In this document: positions 1-9,477 of the stretch, one piece after another | How positions within the stretch are numbered: position 1 is the first letter of the stretch | Layout of the letters: each line of letters opens with the position of its first letter | Assembly: GCF_000308535.1 (NCBI RefSeq) | Contig: NZ_BAFW01000199.1 | Span: forward strand, 1-64,000 | Direction: 5' to 3' | Source: Nocardia cerradoensis NBRC 101014 | GTDB lineage: Bacteria > Actinomycetota > Actinomycetes > Mycobacteriales > Mycobacteriaceae | Length of the DNA stretch: 64,000 nucleotides | The notes under the pieces: generated by a model | What the model was told of the DNA's origin: nothing | The model's database searches: none | The model's input: the letters and a program-made list of their open reading frames with translations, nothing else | Made by a program: the position numbers and the translations under genes

Positions 1-1
1 G

Positions 2-1093
2 GCCCGGCCGGCGGCGGTGCGGGGTGCGGCGTTGGCGGCCCCGCTGCGCGCGGCCTCGGCGCTGCCCCGCTTCGACGTGTCGGCGATGGACGGATACGCG
101 GTGTCGGGTGAGCAACCGTGGCGCCTGCGCCACGACGTCGGCTTCGCGGGTGGTGAGCGACCGGTGGGCCTGCTCGCCGGTGAGGCGGTCCGCATCGCCA
201 CCGGCGCCCACGTCCCGGAGGGCACCGACACCGTGGTGCGCGACGAATTCGTCCGGCTCGACGACGGGCTGTTGCGGCGGCTCCCCGAGGCGCCGATCCG
301 CGACGATGTGCGCCACCGGGGCGAGGATTGGCACAGCGGCGATATCGTCGCCGCCGAGGGCACCCCCGTCACCGCGGCACTGATCTCCGTCGCGACCGCC
401 GCCGAGGTGGTCACCGCGCAGGTCCGCGGACCCGTGCGGGCACGAATCGTCATGACCGGCGACGAAATTCGCAGCGAAGGTCCGTTGCACAGCGGCCAGA
501 CCCGCGATTCGGTCGGTCCCGTCTTCCCGGAGTTGTTGTCCTGGCACGGAATCGAATCGTCGGACCGGGTGCATCTGCGCGACACGCCCAACGGCTTCGA
601 CGACGTGCTCGCCGATACCACCGACGACCACCTGCTCGTCGTGGTCGGCGCGACCGGTGGCGGCGCGGCCGATCAACTGCGCGGCGCACTGGATCGGGCC
701 GGGGCACGAATTCTGGTGCACCGCTTGCGCATGCGTCCGGGCGGCTCCACGGTGGTCGCCGAATTGCCCGGCGGCCCCGTGATTCTCGGCCTGCCGGGTA
801 ATCCCTACGCGGCGGTGGCGACGCTGTGGGCCCTCGCCCCGGCCATCGTCTCCGGCCTCACGGGGCGTACACCGGCGCGGGTACGGACCGGACCACTTCG
901 CAACGCCGGCGACGTCTCCGGCCCGGTGCCGCGCATCCTGCCCGCGCGTGCCGCGGACGAGGGCGGCTGGACCGCCGACGGGCATATCCGCACCGCCCAC
1001 CTGGCCGGACTGCTCGATCGCGATGGCCTGGTCGTCGTTCCCCCCGACGCCACCGACGGCGCGCTGGTCGAATATCTACCGCTGCCGGGCTGA
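2..1093 (+). CDS. moeA: MoeA-like molybdopterin molybdenumtransferase (5' end outside window)
   Basis: The reading frame is open from base 2, and the family hallmark SAMDGYAV sits only about 25 residues in, so the true start lies upstream and this is the C-terminal majority of a protein of about 370-400 aa. MoeA inserts molybdenum into adenylylated molybdopterin in the cytoplasm. Seen: SAMDGYAV, RIATGAHVPEGTDTVV, MTGDEI, and GLPGNPYAAVATLW in the MogA-like domain. The usual GGxSxGxxD loop reads GATGGGAAD, which is degenerate. The family is clear, but full catalytic competence is not certain. Several molybdoenzymes in the window (narGHJI, the oxidoreductase at 60088) would need this cofactor. 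Confidence 0.85.
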   Translation, partial: ARPAAVRGAALAAPLRAASALPRFDVSAMDGYAVSGEQPWRLRHDVGFAGGERPVGLLAGEAVRIATGAHVPEGTDTVVRDEFVRLDDGLLRRLPEAPIRDDVRHRGEDWHSGDIVAAEGTPVTAALISVATAAEVVTAQVRGPVRARIVMTGDEIRSEGPLHSGQTRDSVGPVFPELLSWHGIESSDRVHLRDTPNGFDDVLADTTDDHLLVVVGATGGGAADQLRGALDRAGARILVHRLRMRPGGSTVVAELPGGPVILGLPGNPYAAVATLWALAPAIVSGLTGRTPARVRTGPLRNAGDVSGPVPRILPARAADEGGWTADGHIRTAHLAGLLDRDGLVVVPPDATDGALVEYLPLPG

Positions 1094-1211
1094 CACCGCG
1101 ACGACCGGGCGGACCTCGAATTCGGCCGACCTCCGCGCCCGGCCGACACCGGTTGCGCGCACCGTGCGCCCAACCCTGGTGGCAGCAGGCCGCGGCGGGT
1201 TCCCTGGTCGT

Positions 1212-3509
1212 ATGCCAGTGCCCGAATATGCCCGCGGATACGACGCCTTCACCGGCGAGATCGGCCGTACCACCGCCGAATCCACCCCGGCGTGGGACCG
1301 TCCGCCGAGCGCGCCCGCCGGAGCGCCGAACATCATCGTGGTGCTGGTCGACGATATGGGCTACAGCGATATCGGCCCGTTCGGCTCCGAAATCGAGACG
1401 CCGACCTTGAACCGGCTGGCCGAACGCGGGGTCCGGCTCACCAACTACCACACCACCCCGCTGTGCTCGCCCTCACGCGCGGCCCTGCTGACCGGCCTCA
1501 ATTCCCACCGCGCCGGATTCGGCTTCGTCGCCAACGCCGATCCCGGCTACCCGGGGCTGCGCCTGGAACTCGCCGACGATGTGCTGACCCTGCCGGAGAT
1601 ATTGCGGGCCGGCGGCTACGCCACCTACGCGGTCGGCAAATGGCATCTGGTGCGCGACGCCACGATGAACCCTGCGGCACACCGTGATTCGTGGCCGACA
1701 CAGCGCGGATTCGATCGGTACTACGGTTCGCTGGAGGGTTTCAACTCGTTCTTCTACCCGAACCAGATCGTCTCCGACTCCTCCGTGGTGGATATCGAGC
1801 AGTATCCGGAGGACTACTACGTCACCGACGACCTGACCGACAAGGCGATCACCTACCTGAAGGATCTGCGCGCCCACGACGCGGACAAGCCGTTCTTCCT
1901 CTACTTCGCCCACGTCGCCATGCACGGCCCGCTGCAGGCCAAGGACGCCGACCTCGCGAAATATCGCGGGCGCTACGCGCAGGGCTGGGACGCGGTGCGG
2001 CAGAGCCGATTCGCCTCTCAGCTGGCACAGGGACTCTTCGCGCCGGGAACCGAGCAGCAGCCGCGCAACACCGAACCGGGTTACGAAGCGCAGGAATGGG
2101 ATTCGCTGAGCACCGAGCAGCAGCGCCGCTTCGCCCGGTACATGGAGGTGTACGCCGCGATGGTCGACAGCATCGACCAGAGCCTCGGGCGTGTGCTCGA
2201 CACCGTCGAGCAGTTCGACGAACTGGACAACACGATCGTGGTGTTCACCTCCGACAACGGCGGCACCGCCGAGGGCGGCCCGGTCGGCACCCGCAGCTAT
2301 CTGGCGGAATTCGCGCACGTCGACGATCCGGACTGGGTGGGCGATGTCCCGCACGACGAGGATCTGATCGGCACCGCCCGTCTCGGCGTGCACTATCCGC
2401 GCGGCTGGGGGCAAGCGTCGAACACGCCGTTCCGGTTCTACAAGGGACAGACCTTCGCCGGCGGGGTGCGGGTGCCGTTCATCATCTCCTGGCCGAAGGG
2501 ACTGCCGGACAACGCGATTCGTGACGAATACGTGTACGTCACCGACTTGGCGCCGACCCTGCTGGAACTGTCCGGAGTCTCGCGTCCGTCGGTGCGACAC
2601 GGACTGCCGGCCAAGGATTTCGACGGCGTATCGGCGGCACCGGTGCTGCGGGACCTCGATGCGCGCTCCCGGCACGTCGAGCAGTATTCGGAGATGACCG
2701 GCCATCGCGGCTTCTACCGGGACGGCTGGAAACTGCTCGCGTTGCACGAGCCGGGCGGCGAAGTGGACGCGCCGAACTGGCAGCTGTTCGACGTGCGCAC
2801 CGACCCCACCGAATTGCACGATGTCGCCGCCGAATTTCCCGGCAAGGTGCGCGAACTGGCCGCGGCCTGGGACGAGGCGGCCTGGCATAATACCGTCTTT
2901 CCGCTGCTGACCCGCCGGGATCTGGCGCGCCGGCGCCCCGAGGAAGCCCGCCTGTCCGAGCCGTTGCGCATCCTGCCCGGGACGCCGACGCTCGAGCGGT
3001 ATCGCTCGCAACGCCTCATCGCCTACCGCGATTTCACCGTCACCGCCGCACTCGCGGGCTATCACGACGGCGACGAGGGAGTGCTCGTCGCCCACGGCGA
3101 TCCGCAGGGAGGCTATCTGCTCTACATCGAGCACAGCCGAATCGTGTTCGGCTTCAACTCGTTCGGCCGGTATACCGAGGTGTCGGCCCGCATCGCCCCC
3201 GGCACGCGGGAGGTCACCCTGGCCGCGACGGTACGGCCGCGCCTGCGCTGGGACTTCGCTCTCTCCCTCGACGGCACCTCCGTGGCCACCCTCACCGACC
3301 AGGTTCAACTCGTCGGCATGGCCCCCTGGACCGGTATCTCGGTCGGCGTGGACGCCCGCGGCCCGGTCGCCTGGGACCTGCGACAGCGCCGCGGCCCGTT
3401 CCGCTACACCGGGTCACTGCGTGCCGTCACCTACACCCCGGGGCCGCTGCAGGTACCGGAGCAGGTGGTGCGGGCGGTGGAGTCGGAGGCGGAACTCGTG
3501 GCCGAATAG
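1212..3509 (+). CDS. Type I sulfatase (arylsulfatase family)
   Basis: Alkaline-phosphatase-fold sulfatase of 765 aa that hydrolyses sulfate esters. The Asp-Asp pair of VLVDDMG (residues 47-48) and the DNG of TSDNGGT are expected Ca2+ ligands. CSPSRAALLTG at residue 85 is the C-x-P-S-R signature in which Cys is oxidised to formylglycine by a separate enzyme that is not in this window. Length and C-terminal extension match the large mycobacterial arylsulfatases (about 780 aa). There is no clear signal peptide, so it is probably cytoplasmic. The frame stays open up to 948, but that part overlaps the moeA-like gene and looks non-coding; ATG 1212 gives the family-like N-terminus. Substrate unknown. 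It converges on the next gene with an 11-base gap. Confidence 0.9.
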   Translation: MPVPEYARGYDAFTGEIGRTTAESTPAWDRPPSAPAGAPNIIVVLVDDMGYSDIGPFGSEIETPTLNRLAERGVRLTNYHTTPLCSPSRAALLTGLNSHRAGFGFVANADPGYPGLRLELADDVLTLPEILRAGGYATYAVGKWHLVRDATMNPAAHRDSWPTQRGFDRYYGSLEGFNSFFYPNQIVSDSSVVDIEQYPEDYYVTDDLTDKAITYLKDLRAHDADKPFFLYFAHVAMHGPLQAKDADLAKYRGRYAQGWDAVRQSRFASQLAQGLFAPGTEQQPRNTEPGYEAQEWDSLSTEQQRRFARYMEVYAAMVDSIDQSLGRVLDTVEQFDELDNTIVVFTSDNGGTAEGGPVGTRSYLAEFAHVDDPDWVGDVPHDEDLIGTARLGVHYPRGWGQASNTPFRFYKGQTFAGGVRVPFIISWPKGLPDNAIRDEYVYVTDLAPTLLELSGVSRPSVRHGLPAKDFDGVSAAPVLRDLDARSRHVEQYSEMTGHRGFYRDGWKLLALHEPGGEVDAPNWQLFDVRTDPTELHDVAAEFPGKVRELAAAWDEAAWHNTVFPLLTRRDLARRRPEEARLSEPLRILPGTPTLERYRSQRLIAYRDFTVTAALAGYHDGDEGVLVAHGDPQGGYLLYIEHSRIVFGFNSFGRYTEVSARIAPGTREVTLAATVRPRLRWDFALSLDGTSVATLTDQVQLVGMAPWTGISVGVDARGPVAWDLRQRRGPFRYTGSLRAVTYTPGPLQVPEQVVRAVESEAELVAE

Positions 3510-3520
3510 CGTGGCCAGGA

Positions 3521-4678
3521 TTACGCCGGATAATCGACCGCCGGCCCGAAAGTGCCGTCCCCGTTGCCGTCTCGCAGTGTGATGTTGCCCGTGAGGGTGT
3601 TGCCGATGACCACGTCGAGTTTCCCGTCACCGTTGAAGTCGGCGAGTGCCGGCGTGGACAGCGGGACCAGACCGCCGGACGGGTAGACGGCTGCCGGCGG
3701 GTCGAAGGTGCCGTCGCCGTGCCCGTGCAGGACGGCGATGCTCGAGGTACCGCCGTTGGCGACGACCAGGTCGGGTTTGCCGTCACCGTCGACGTCGGCG
3801 ACGTCGAAGCATTGCGGCAGCAGTCCACCGGTCGGGTAGGCGACGGCCGGCGAGAACGTGCCGTCGCCCCGGTTCGGGAGGACCGAGACGGTCGCGTTGA
3901 CGAGGTTGGAGAACAAGATATCCGGTTTGCCGTCACCGGTGACATCGCGCGCCATCCCGTACCACGCGGTCGCTGCCCCCGAATCGAAAGTGACCGGCGC
4001 GGCGAAGGTTCCGTCCCCGTGACCTCGGTAGATCTGGATCGTGCTGTTGACGTAGTTGCCGCGCAGCAGGTCGAGATTGCCGTCACCGTCGAAATCGGCG
4101 ACGTCGGCCGAACCGGATCCGACACCACCGGCGGTGGATATGGTCACCGCGGGCGCAAAGGTGCCGTCGCCGTGCCCGCGCAGCAGCGACCACGACGGCG
4201 CTTGGTTCGAGGTGGCGAGATCGAGGTTTCCGTCATGATCGAAATCGGCGGCGACCAAGGCGCCCGGCGCGAAGTCGGTGGCATAGTTGACCGCCGGCGC
4301 GAAGGTGCCGTCGCCGTGGCCCAGCAGGATGGAGACGTCACTCGAGGCGAAGTTCGTGACGGCCAGATCCAGTGTGCCGTCGTGGTCGAGGTCCGTGATG
4401 GCGACGTAGTCGGCTTGGCCGCCGGTGGCATAGTGCACGGCCGGCCGCAAGCCACCTCCCGGCTTGCCCAGGAAGACCGACACACCCCCGCCGAGAAGGT
4501 AATCACTGAAAACCACATCCGGCACACCGTCGGCGTCGATATCGGCGATCGCCGGTACCGCCGGCCCCGTCGGATTCGGCGGTACCGGTTCCGCATGCGC
4601 CACAGTGCCTGCGACCACCGCGTGAGCGGCCAGTGCCAGCGGCGCGAGAACGCTGACAACGGAAAGAGAGCGCGACAT
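3521..4678 (-). CDS. Secreted FG-GAP/VCBS repeat protein
   Basis: 385 aa with a Sec signal peptide (MSRSLSVVSVLAPLALAAHA, cleavage probably after VAHA) and then only tandem repeats of about 45 residues to the C-terminus. Seven repeats carry the Ca2+-binding DxDxDGxxD loop (DIDADGVPD, DLDHDGTLD, DFDHDGNLD, DFDGDGNLD, DVTGDGKPD, DVDGDGKPD, DFNGDGKLD), often followed by GHGDGTF. This is the integrin-alpha-like beta-propeller design. Such proteins are exported or surface-located and may bind ligands or glycans; no catalytic domain is present. The start at 4678 has an AGGAGA ribosome site 5 bases upstream. The neighbours do not suggest a role. Confidence 0.85.
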   Translation of the reverse strand: MSRSLSVVSVLAPLALAAHAVVAGTVAHAEPVPPNPTGPAVPAIADIDADGVPDVVFSDYLLGGGVSVFLGKPGGGLRPAVHYATGGQADYVAITDLDHDGTLDLAVTNFASSDVSILLGHGDGTFAPAVNYATDFAPGALVAADFDHDGNLDLATSNQAPSWSLLRGHGDGTFAPAVTISTAGGVGSGSADVADFDGDGNLDLLRGNYVNSTIQIYRGHGDGTFAAPVTFDSGAATAWYGMARDVTGDGKPDILFSNLVNATVSVLPNRGDGTFSPAVAYPTGGLLPQCFDVADVDGDGKPDLVVANGGTSSIAVLHGHGDGTFDPPAAVYPSGGLVPLSTPALADFNGDGKLDVVIGNTLTGNITLRDGNGDGTFGPAVDYPA

Positions 4679-4801
4679 CGGTTCTCCTGTTGTTGGATTC
4701 GGGGGCAGCCTATGGTCTTCCCGCCCTTGGCGGCATCGCTCCGGCTACCCCTCGATCCTTTCGACGAGAACCTCCTCGGCATCGCTCGTCGCGGAGGAGA
4801 C

Positions 4802-5248
4802 CTACTCCGCGCGCACGTATCGAGCCGCGGCCACCACCGCGTCCATATCGATGACCAGACCCGGATTCGCCTGCTGGACTTCGAGCATCTCCAACGCCAC
4901 GTCGTTCACCGTCGTCCGGCGGGCCGAGGTGATCAGCTCCTGCCGGATGTAGGCGCTCAGTGGCATTCCGGCGGCGCCCGCGCGACGCGCGAGAACGCTC
5001 CAGGTCTGCGCCGGAAGGTCGTAGTCACCGATCACGGCCATGGCGTCGGCGTCGATGGCGGAATCGTGACGGCCGGGACGCTCGGCATCCAGAAACTCCA
5101 CCACAGCGTCCAGCGGAATCCGCCGACCGGCGAGCCCGATCAGTTCGCCGCGGATATGGGCGTTCATGGAGAGACCGGCTGCGCGCGCCCGGCGCCGTAG
5201 GACGTCAGCCGTCGGGGTGGGCAGGTCATCGGTCGGAATCATCGCCAT
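4802..5248 (-). CDS. Tandem-duplicated VapB/FitA-type ribbon-helix-helix protein
   Basis: 148 aa built from two copies of the same unit. Residues 9-40 contain LPTPTADVLRRRARAAGLSM then NAHIRGELI; residues 78-109 contain LPAQTWSVLARRAGAAGMPL then SAYIRQELI. This LPxxTxxxLxxRAxxxGxxxxxYIRxEL pattern is that of FitA/VapB ribbon-helix-helix antitoxins, which normally have one copy per chain and dimerise on DNA. Each copy is followed by a short helix like a toxin-binding tail. No toxin gene is adjacent on either side. It could be an orphan antitoxin turned DNA-binding regulator. ATG 5248 is chosen over GTG 5254. A TACGGT hexamer lies 6 bases before the ATG, so the message may be leaderless. Confidence 0.7.
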   Translation of the reverse strand: MAMIPTDDLPTPTADVLRRRARAAGLSMNAHIRGELIGLAGRRIPLDAVVEFLDAERPGRHDSAIDADAMAVIGDYDLPAQTWSVLARRAGAAGMPLSAYIRQELITSARRTTVNDVALEMLEVQQANPGLVIDMDAVVAAARYVRAE

Positions 5249-5642
5249 CGTGACACCGTAGCCACGTGCCGGGCGGGCGGTGCGACCGTTCGGCAAACAG
5301 CGCCGAAAATCGGTAATCGCCGTCACTTTCGACCGTGCGCCGCTATCCTTTCGACTCGATTCGGCGCCGCGCGGATGTGTTAACAAATGTAAAACGCCCG
5401 CGAAGCGCCGGTTTCCAAAGCATCACCGAGCGCCTGGACGGCGGCTCCGCGGCGACGGCCCGGCACCGCGAGAATCGGTATCGCCGCAGGTCGGACCGGA
5501 ATCACCTCGCGCGATGGGCAATTGCCCAGTGACCGGGACGTTTCCCCCACCTCACAGCTCACCGGCGGCTCGCGCGCGGTGTGAACGGATCGTTTTGCCG
5601 CCCCCGCGAGCGTCCTTACTCTCGGACTGGTCAGCCCGGTTC
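5249..5642. other. Intergenic region between divergent RHH gene and narGHJI
   Basis: Holds the divergent promoters for the ribbon-helix-helix gene and the nar operon. No small gene was found. It contains the palindrome TGTTAACA (5378-5385) merging into an AT-rich TTAAC-N6-AAAAC element (5380-5395) that resembles a weak GlnR or general nitrogen-control half-box. The rest is featureless GC-rich DNA. Confidence 0.5.
5380..5395. promoter_or_regulatory. Weak GlnR-like element upstream of narG
   Basis: TTAAC, six bases, AAAAC. The consensus known from actinomycete GlnR sites is GTnAC-N6-GAAAC, so there are two mismatches, but the AC-N9-AC core is kept and the element stands out as AT-rich in a GC-rich background. 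It lies about 250 bases before narG. Tentative. Confidence 0.3.
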
Positions 5643-8600
5643 ATGTGTCTCGATGGGGGCGTTGTGGTCATATCGCACGAAAAGGGTTCGGCCCCCTCGT
5701 CAACGCCGAACGGCGTACCCGCGGTGTCGAACGGCGTAGCCGCGGTGTCGAACGGCGTAGCCGAGTCGGCGGCCGATGCTCTGCTGAAGGTGGGCCGCTA
5801 CTTCCAGCGCGGGGAGGTGTCGGGTGATCTGCGCACGGTGCACAAGGTCGGCGGGCGCGAGGCCGACGAGTTCTACCGCGACCGCTGGGCCCACGACAAG
5901 GTGGTCCGGTCCACGCACGGCGTCAACTGCACCGGCTCCTGCTCCTGGAAGATCTACGTCTCCGACGGCGTGATCACCTGGGAGTCGCAGCAGACCGACT
6001 ATCCCTCGGTCGGCGCCGACAAACCGGAGTACGAGCCGCGTGGCTGCCCGCGCGGCGCCTCGTTCTCCTGGTACACGTATTCCCCTGCGCGCGTGCGTTA
6101 TCCGTATGTGCGCGGCGTGCTGCTCGAGATGTACCGCGAGGCGAAGGCCCGGTTGAAGGATCCCGTGCTGGCCTGGGAATCCATCGTCGAGGACCCCGAG
6201 CAGGCCAAGACCTACAAATCCGCGCGCGGCAAGGGCGGATTCGTGCGGGCGGAATGGTGGGAGGCCGCCGAAATCGCCGCCGCGGCACACGTTTACACCA
6301 TCAAGCGGTACGGGCCGGACCGCATCGCGGGTTTCTCGCCGATCCCCGCGATGTCGATGGTCTCGCATGCGGTCGGCGCCCGGTTCATCTCCCTGCTCGG
6401 CGGATCGATGCTGTCGTTCTACGACTGGTACGCCGACCTGCCGGTCGCCTCGCCGCAGGTGTTCGGCGACCAGACCGACGTGCCGGAATCCGCGGACTGG
6501 TTCGACGCCGGCTATCTGATCATGTGGGGTTCGAACGTCCCGGTCACCCGCACCCCGGACGCGCACTACATGACCGAGGCGCGCTATCGCGGTCAAAAGG
6601 TGGTGGTGGTCTCCCCCGACTACGCCGACAACACCAAATTCGCCGACGAATGGGTCCCCGCCCGCCCGGGCACCGACGCCGCCCTGGCGATGGCGATGGG
6701 CCACGTGGTGCTGCGCGAATTCTTCGTCGACAGGTCCACCGCGCGATTCGACGACTACATCAAGCGCTACACCGATCTGCCGTTCCTGATCACGCTGGAC
6801 GAGCGCGACGGCGGCTGGAGCGGCGAGGGCGAATACCGCGGCCACACCTGGCTGCCCGGAAAGTTCCTCACCGCCGCCGACCTCGCCGCCGCGGGCCTCC
6901 CCGGTTTCGATGTGGACAACGCCGAGCACAAGACCGTCCTGCTGGACGGCGACGGAAATCCCGTGGTGCCCAACGGAACCCTCGGCGACCGGTTCTCCGA
7001 ATCCGGCGCCGGGCGATGGAATCTGGACCTCGGCGACGTCGATCCGCTGATGACTCTGTACGGCCGCACCGACGATGCTGCGGCCGTACAGTTCCCTCGC
7101 TTCGACGGCGAGACCGGCACGGTCACCCGCTCGGTGCCGACCACCGTCGTCGCCGGACGCCGCGTCACGACCGTCTTCGACCTGCTGCTCGCGCAATACG
7201 GCGTCGGGCGCCCGGATCTGGCGGGTGACTGGCCCACCGGCTACGACGACCCGAGTGCGCCCTACACTCCCGCGTGGCAGGAGTCGATCACGGGAGTGCC
7301 TGCGGCACAGGCCATTCGCATCGCCCGCGAATTCGCCGACAACGCCGATCGCTCCGGCGGCCGGTCGATGATCCTCATGGGCGCCGGGACCAATCACTGG
7401 TTCCACTCCGATCAGATCTATCGCGCCTTCTTCACGCTCACGCTGCTCACCGGCTGCCAGGGCGTCAACGGCGGCGGCTGGGCGCACTACGTGGGCCAGG
7501 AGAAGTGCCGCCCGGTCACCGGATGGTCCACCCTCGCCTTCGGCCTGGACTGGCAGCGGTCGCCGCGGCAGATGCAGGGGACGGTGTTCTGGTATCTGAC
7601 CAACGACCAGTGGCGCTACGACCCCTTCACCTCCGAAACCTTCGCTTCCCCACTGGGTTCCGGCGCGTTCGCGGGACGCACGGCCGCCGACAATATCGCG
7701 CTGGCCTCGCGGCTCGGCTGGATGCCGACGTATCCGACGTTCGATCGCAATCCGCTGGATCTGGTCGACGCCGCCGAGGCAGCGGGGCAGACGCCGCAGG
7801 ACTATGTGGTCGGCAACCTGAAATCCGGTGATCTCGAGTTCGCCTGTGAGGATCCCGACGCACCGCGGAACTTCCCCCGCGTGCTCACCGTGTGGCGGGC
7901 CAATCTGCTCGGCTCCTCGGGTAAGGGCAACGAGTACTTCCACCGGCATCTGCTCGGCGCGGATTCCAATCTGCAGGCCGACGATTCGGCCGGGGTGCCA
8001 CCGCAGGAGGTGCGCCGGCCGGAACAGGCGCCGACCGGAAAACTGGATCTGCTGGTGTCGCTGGATTTCCGGATGACGTCGACCACGCTGTTCTCCGATA
8101 TCGTCCTGCCCGCCGCCACCTGGTACGAGAAACACGATCTGTCCTCGACGGATATGCATCCGTTCGTGCACGCCTTCTCCCCCGCGATCTCTCCGCCGTG
8201 GGAGGCGAAAACCGATTTCGAAGCCTTCCACCGCATCGCGCGCGGCTTCTCCTGGCTGGCCGAGAAACATCTCGGCGTCCGCAAGGATCTGGTCGCCGTT
8301 CCGCTGCAACATGATTCGGCCGACGCGCTGGCGCAGGCGCGTGGGCGGGTGCTGGACTGGAAAGCCGGTGAATGCGAACCCGTCCCGGGCCGCACCATGC
8401 CGAAACTCGTCGTGGTGGAACGGGACTACCCGAAGCTGGCCGAGAAGATGGCGGCACTGGGCCCGCTGATCGAAACGCTCGGAGTCACCACCAAGGGCGT
8501 CACGACCGTCCCCGACGCCGAGGTCGAGTATCTGCGCGGAGTCAACGGCACCGTGGTCTCCGGCGTCGCGCGGGGCCGCCCGTCGCTGGCCAAGGACGTG

Positions 8601-9476
8601 CACGCGGCGGAGGCCGTCCTGGCGCTGTCCGGCACCACCAACGGCCGGTTGGCGGTGGAGGGCTTCCACGCACTGGAGCGCCGCACCGGGACCCGGCTGG
8701 CGGATCTGGCGGCCGAGCACGAAGGTAAACGGATCACCTTCGCCGATACGCAGGCGCGGCCGGTGCCGGTGATCACCTCACCGGAATGGTCCGGATCCGA
8801 AACCGGCGGCCGGCGGTACTCGCCGTTCACCATCAACACCGAACGGCTCAAGCCCTGGCATACGCTCACCGGACGCCAGCACTTCTATCTCGATCACGAC
8901 TGGATGATCGAACTGGGCGAACAACTGCCGATCTTCCGGCCGCCGCTCGACATGTCGGTGCTGTTCCGCGAACCCGATGTGGGGGCCGTCGGCGAGCGGG
9001 GCGTCACCGTCCGATACCTCACTCCGCATTCGAAGTGGTCCATCCACTCCGCGTATCAGGACAATCTGCATATGCTGACCCTCTCGCGGGGCGGGCAGGC
9101 GATCTGGATGTCGGATCGCGACGCGGCGAAAATCGGTGTGGCCGACAATGATTGGATCGAGGCGGTCAACCGTAACGGTGTGGTCGTCGCCCGGGCGATC
9201 GTCAGCCACCGCATGCCCGAGGGCACCGTCTTCATGTATCACGCCCAGGACCGTGCGGTCGACGTACCGCGTATCGAGGGCACCCCGGATATGCGGGCGG
9301 GCCGGGGCAAACGCGGCGGCATCCACAATGCGCTCACCCGGATCATGATCAAGCCCACGCATCTGATCGGCGGATACGCCCAGCAGTCGTTCGCCCTGAA
9401 CTACCACGGGCCCACCGGAAATCAGCGTGACGAGGTCACCACGATCCGGAGACGCTCACAGGAAGTGGAGTACTGA
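5643..9476 (+). CDS. narG: Respiratory nitrate reductase alpha subunit NarG
   Basis: Catalytic Mo-bisMGD subunit that reduces nitrate to nitrite, cytoplasm-facing in the NarGHI complex. 1277 aa against about 1230 in relatives. The FS0 cluster motif HGVNCTGSCSWK (His plus Cys ligands) is followed by RGCPRGASFSWY. YDWYADLPVASPQ with DQTDVPESADW holds the Asp that ligates Mo in NarG. The C-terminal molybdopterin-binding domain runs from about residue 1080 (RLKPWHTLTGRQHFYLDHDW) to LIGGYAQ. There is no Tat signal, as expected for NarG. The N-terminal 45 residues are a non-conserved tail with a 7-residue tandem repeat. ATG 5643 or GTG 5664 (GGGGG just upstream) could be the start. First gene of narGHJI. 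Confidence 0.95.
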   Translation: MCLDGGVVVISHEKGSAPSSTPNGVPAVSNGVAAVSNGVAESAADALLKVGRYFQRGEVSGDLRTVHKVGGREADEFYRDRWAHDKVVRSTHGVNCTGSCSWKIYVSDGVITWESQQTDYPSVGADKPEYEPRGCPRGASFSWYTYSPARVRYPYVRGVLLEMYREAKARLKDPVLAWESIVEDPEQAKTYKSARGKGGFVRAEWWEAAEIAAAAHVYTIKRYGPDRIAGFSPIPAMSMVSHAVGARFISLLGGSMLSFYDWYADLPVASPQVFGDQTDVPESADWFDAGYLIMWGSNVPVTRTPDAHYMTEARYRGQKVVVVSPDYADNTKFADEWVPARPGTDAALAMAMGHVVLREFFVDRSTARFDDYIKRYTDLPFLITLDERDGGWSGEGEYRGHTWLPGKFLTAADLAAAGLPGFDVDNAEHKTVLLDGDGNPVVPNGTLGDRFSESGAGRWNLDLGDVDPLMTLYGRTDDAAAVQFPRFDGETGTVTRSVPTTVVAGRRVTTVFDLLLAQYGVGRPDLAGDWPTGYDDPSAPYTPAWQESITGVPAAQAIRIAREFADNADRSGGRSMILMGAGTNHWFHSDQIYRAFFTLTLLTGCQGVNGGGWAHYVGQEKCRPVTGWSTLAFGLDWQRSPRQMQGTVFWYLTNDQWRYDPFTSETFASPLGSGAFAGRTAADNIALASRLGWMPTYPTFDRNPLDLVDAAEAAGQTPQDYVVGNLKSGDLEFACEDPDAPRNFPRVLTVWRANLLGSSGKGNEYFHRHLLGADSNLQADDSAGVPPQEVRRPEQAPTGKLDLLVSLDFRMTSTTLFSDIVLPAATWYEKHDLSSTDMHPFVHAFSPAISPPWEAKTDFEAFHRIARGFSWLAEKHLGVRKDLVAVPLQHDSADALAQARGRVLDWKAGECEPVPGRTMPKLVVVERDYPKLAEKMAALGPLIETLGVTTKGVTTVPDAEVEYLRGVNGTVVSGVARGRPSLAKDVHAAEAVLALSGTTNGRLAVEGFHALERRTGTRLADLAAEHEGKRITFADTQARPVPVITSPEWSGSETGGRRYSPFTINTERLKPWHTLTGRQHFYLDHDWMIELGEQLPIFRPPLDMSVLFREPDVGAVGERGVTVRYLTPHSKWSIHSAYQDNLHMLTLSRGGQAIWMSDRDAAKIGVADNDWIEAVNRNGVVVARAIVSHRMPEGTVFMYHAQDRAVDVPRIEGTPDMRAGRGKRGGIHNALTRIMIKPTHLIGGYAQQSFALNYHGPTGNQRDEVTTIRRRSQEVEY
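5709..5763 (+). repeat. 21-bp tandem repeat inside the narG 5' end
   Basis: Two full copies and a partial third of a 21-base unit starting GAACGGCGTA (at 5709, 5730 and 5751) encode NGVPAVS, NGVAAVS and NGVAES. The copies differ by single bases. In-frame unit length means copy-number change would not break narG. It lies in the variable leader before the conserved NarG domain. Confidence 0.9.
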
Positions 9477-9477
9477 T

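Noticed and set aside
948..1211. Upstream extension of the sulfatase frame
   Set aside because: Overlaps the moeA-like gene and has low-complexity Pro/Arg/Thr composition; ATG 1212 gives the normal N-terminus.
4679..4801. A toxin gene for the tandem ribbon-helix-helix protein
   Set aside because: Only 123 bases without a reading frame separate it from the FG-GAP gene, and the other side is the nar promoter region.
5709..5763. CRISPR-like repeat
   Set aside because: The units are contiguous, coding and in frame with narG, without spacers.
5700..8720. Very long open frame on the minus strand across narG (about 1000 codons)
   Set aside because: It mirrors the narG codon pattern, has no known motif, and is the usual antisense shadow of a GC-rich gene.
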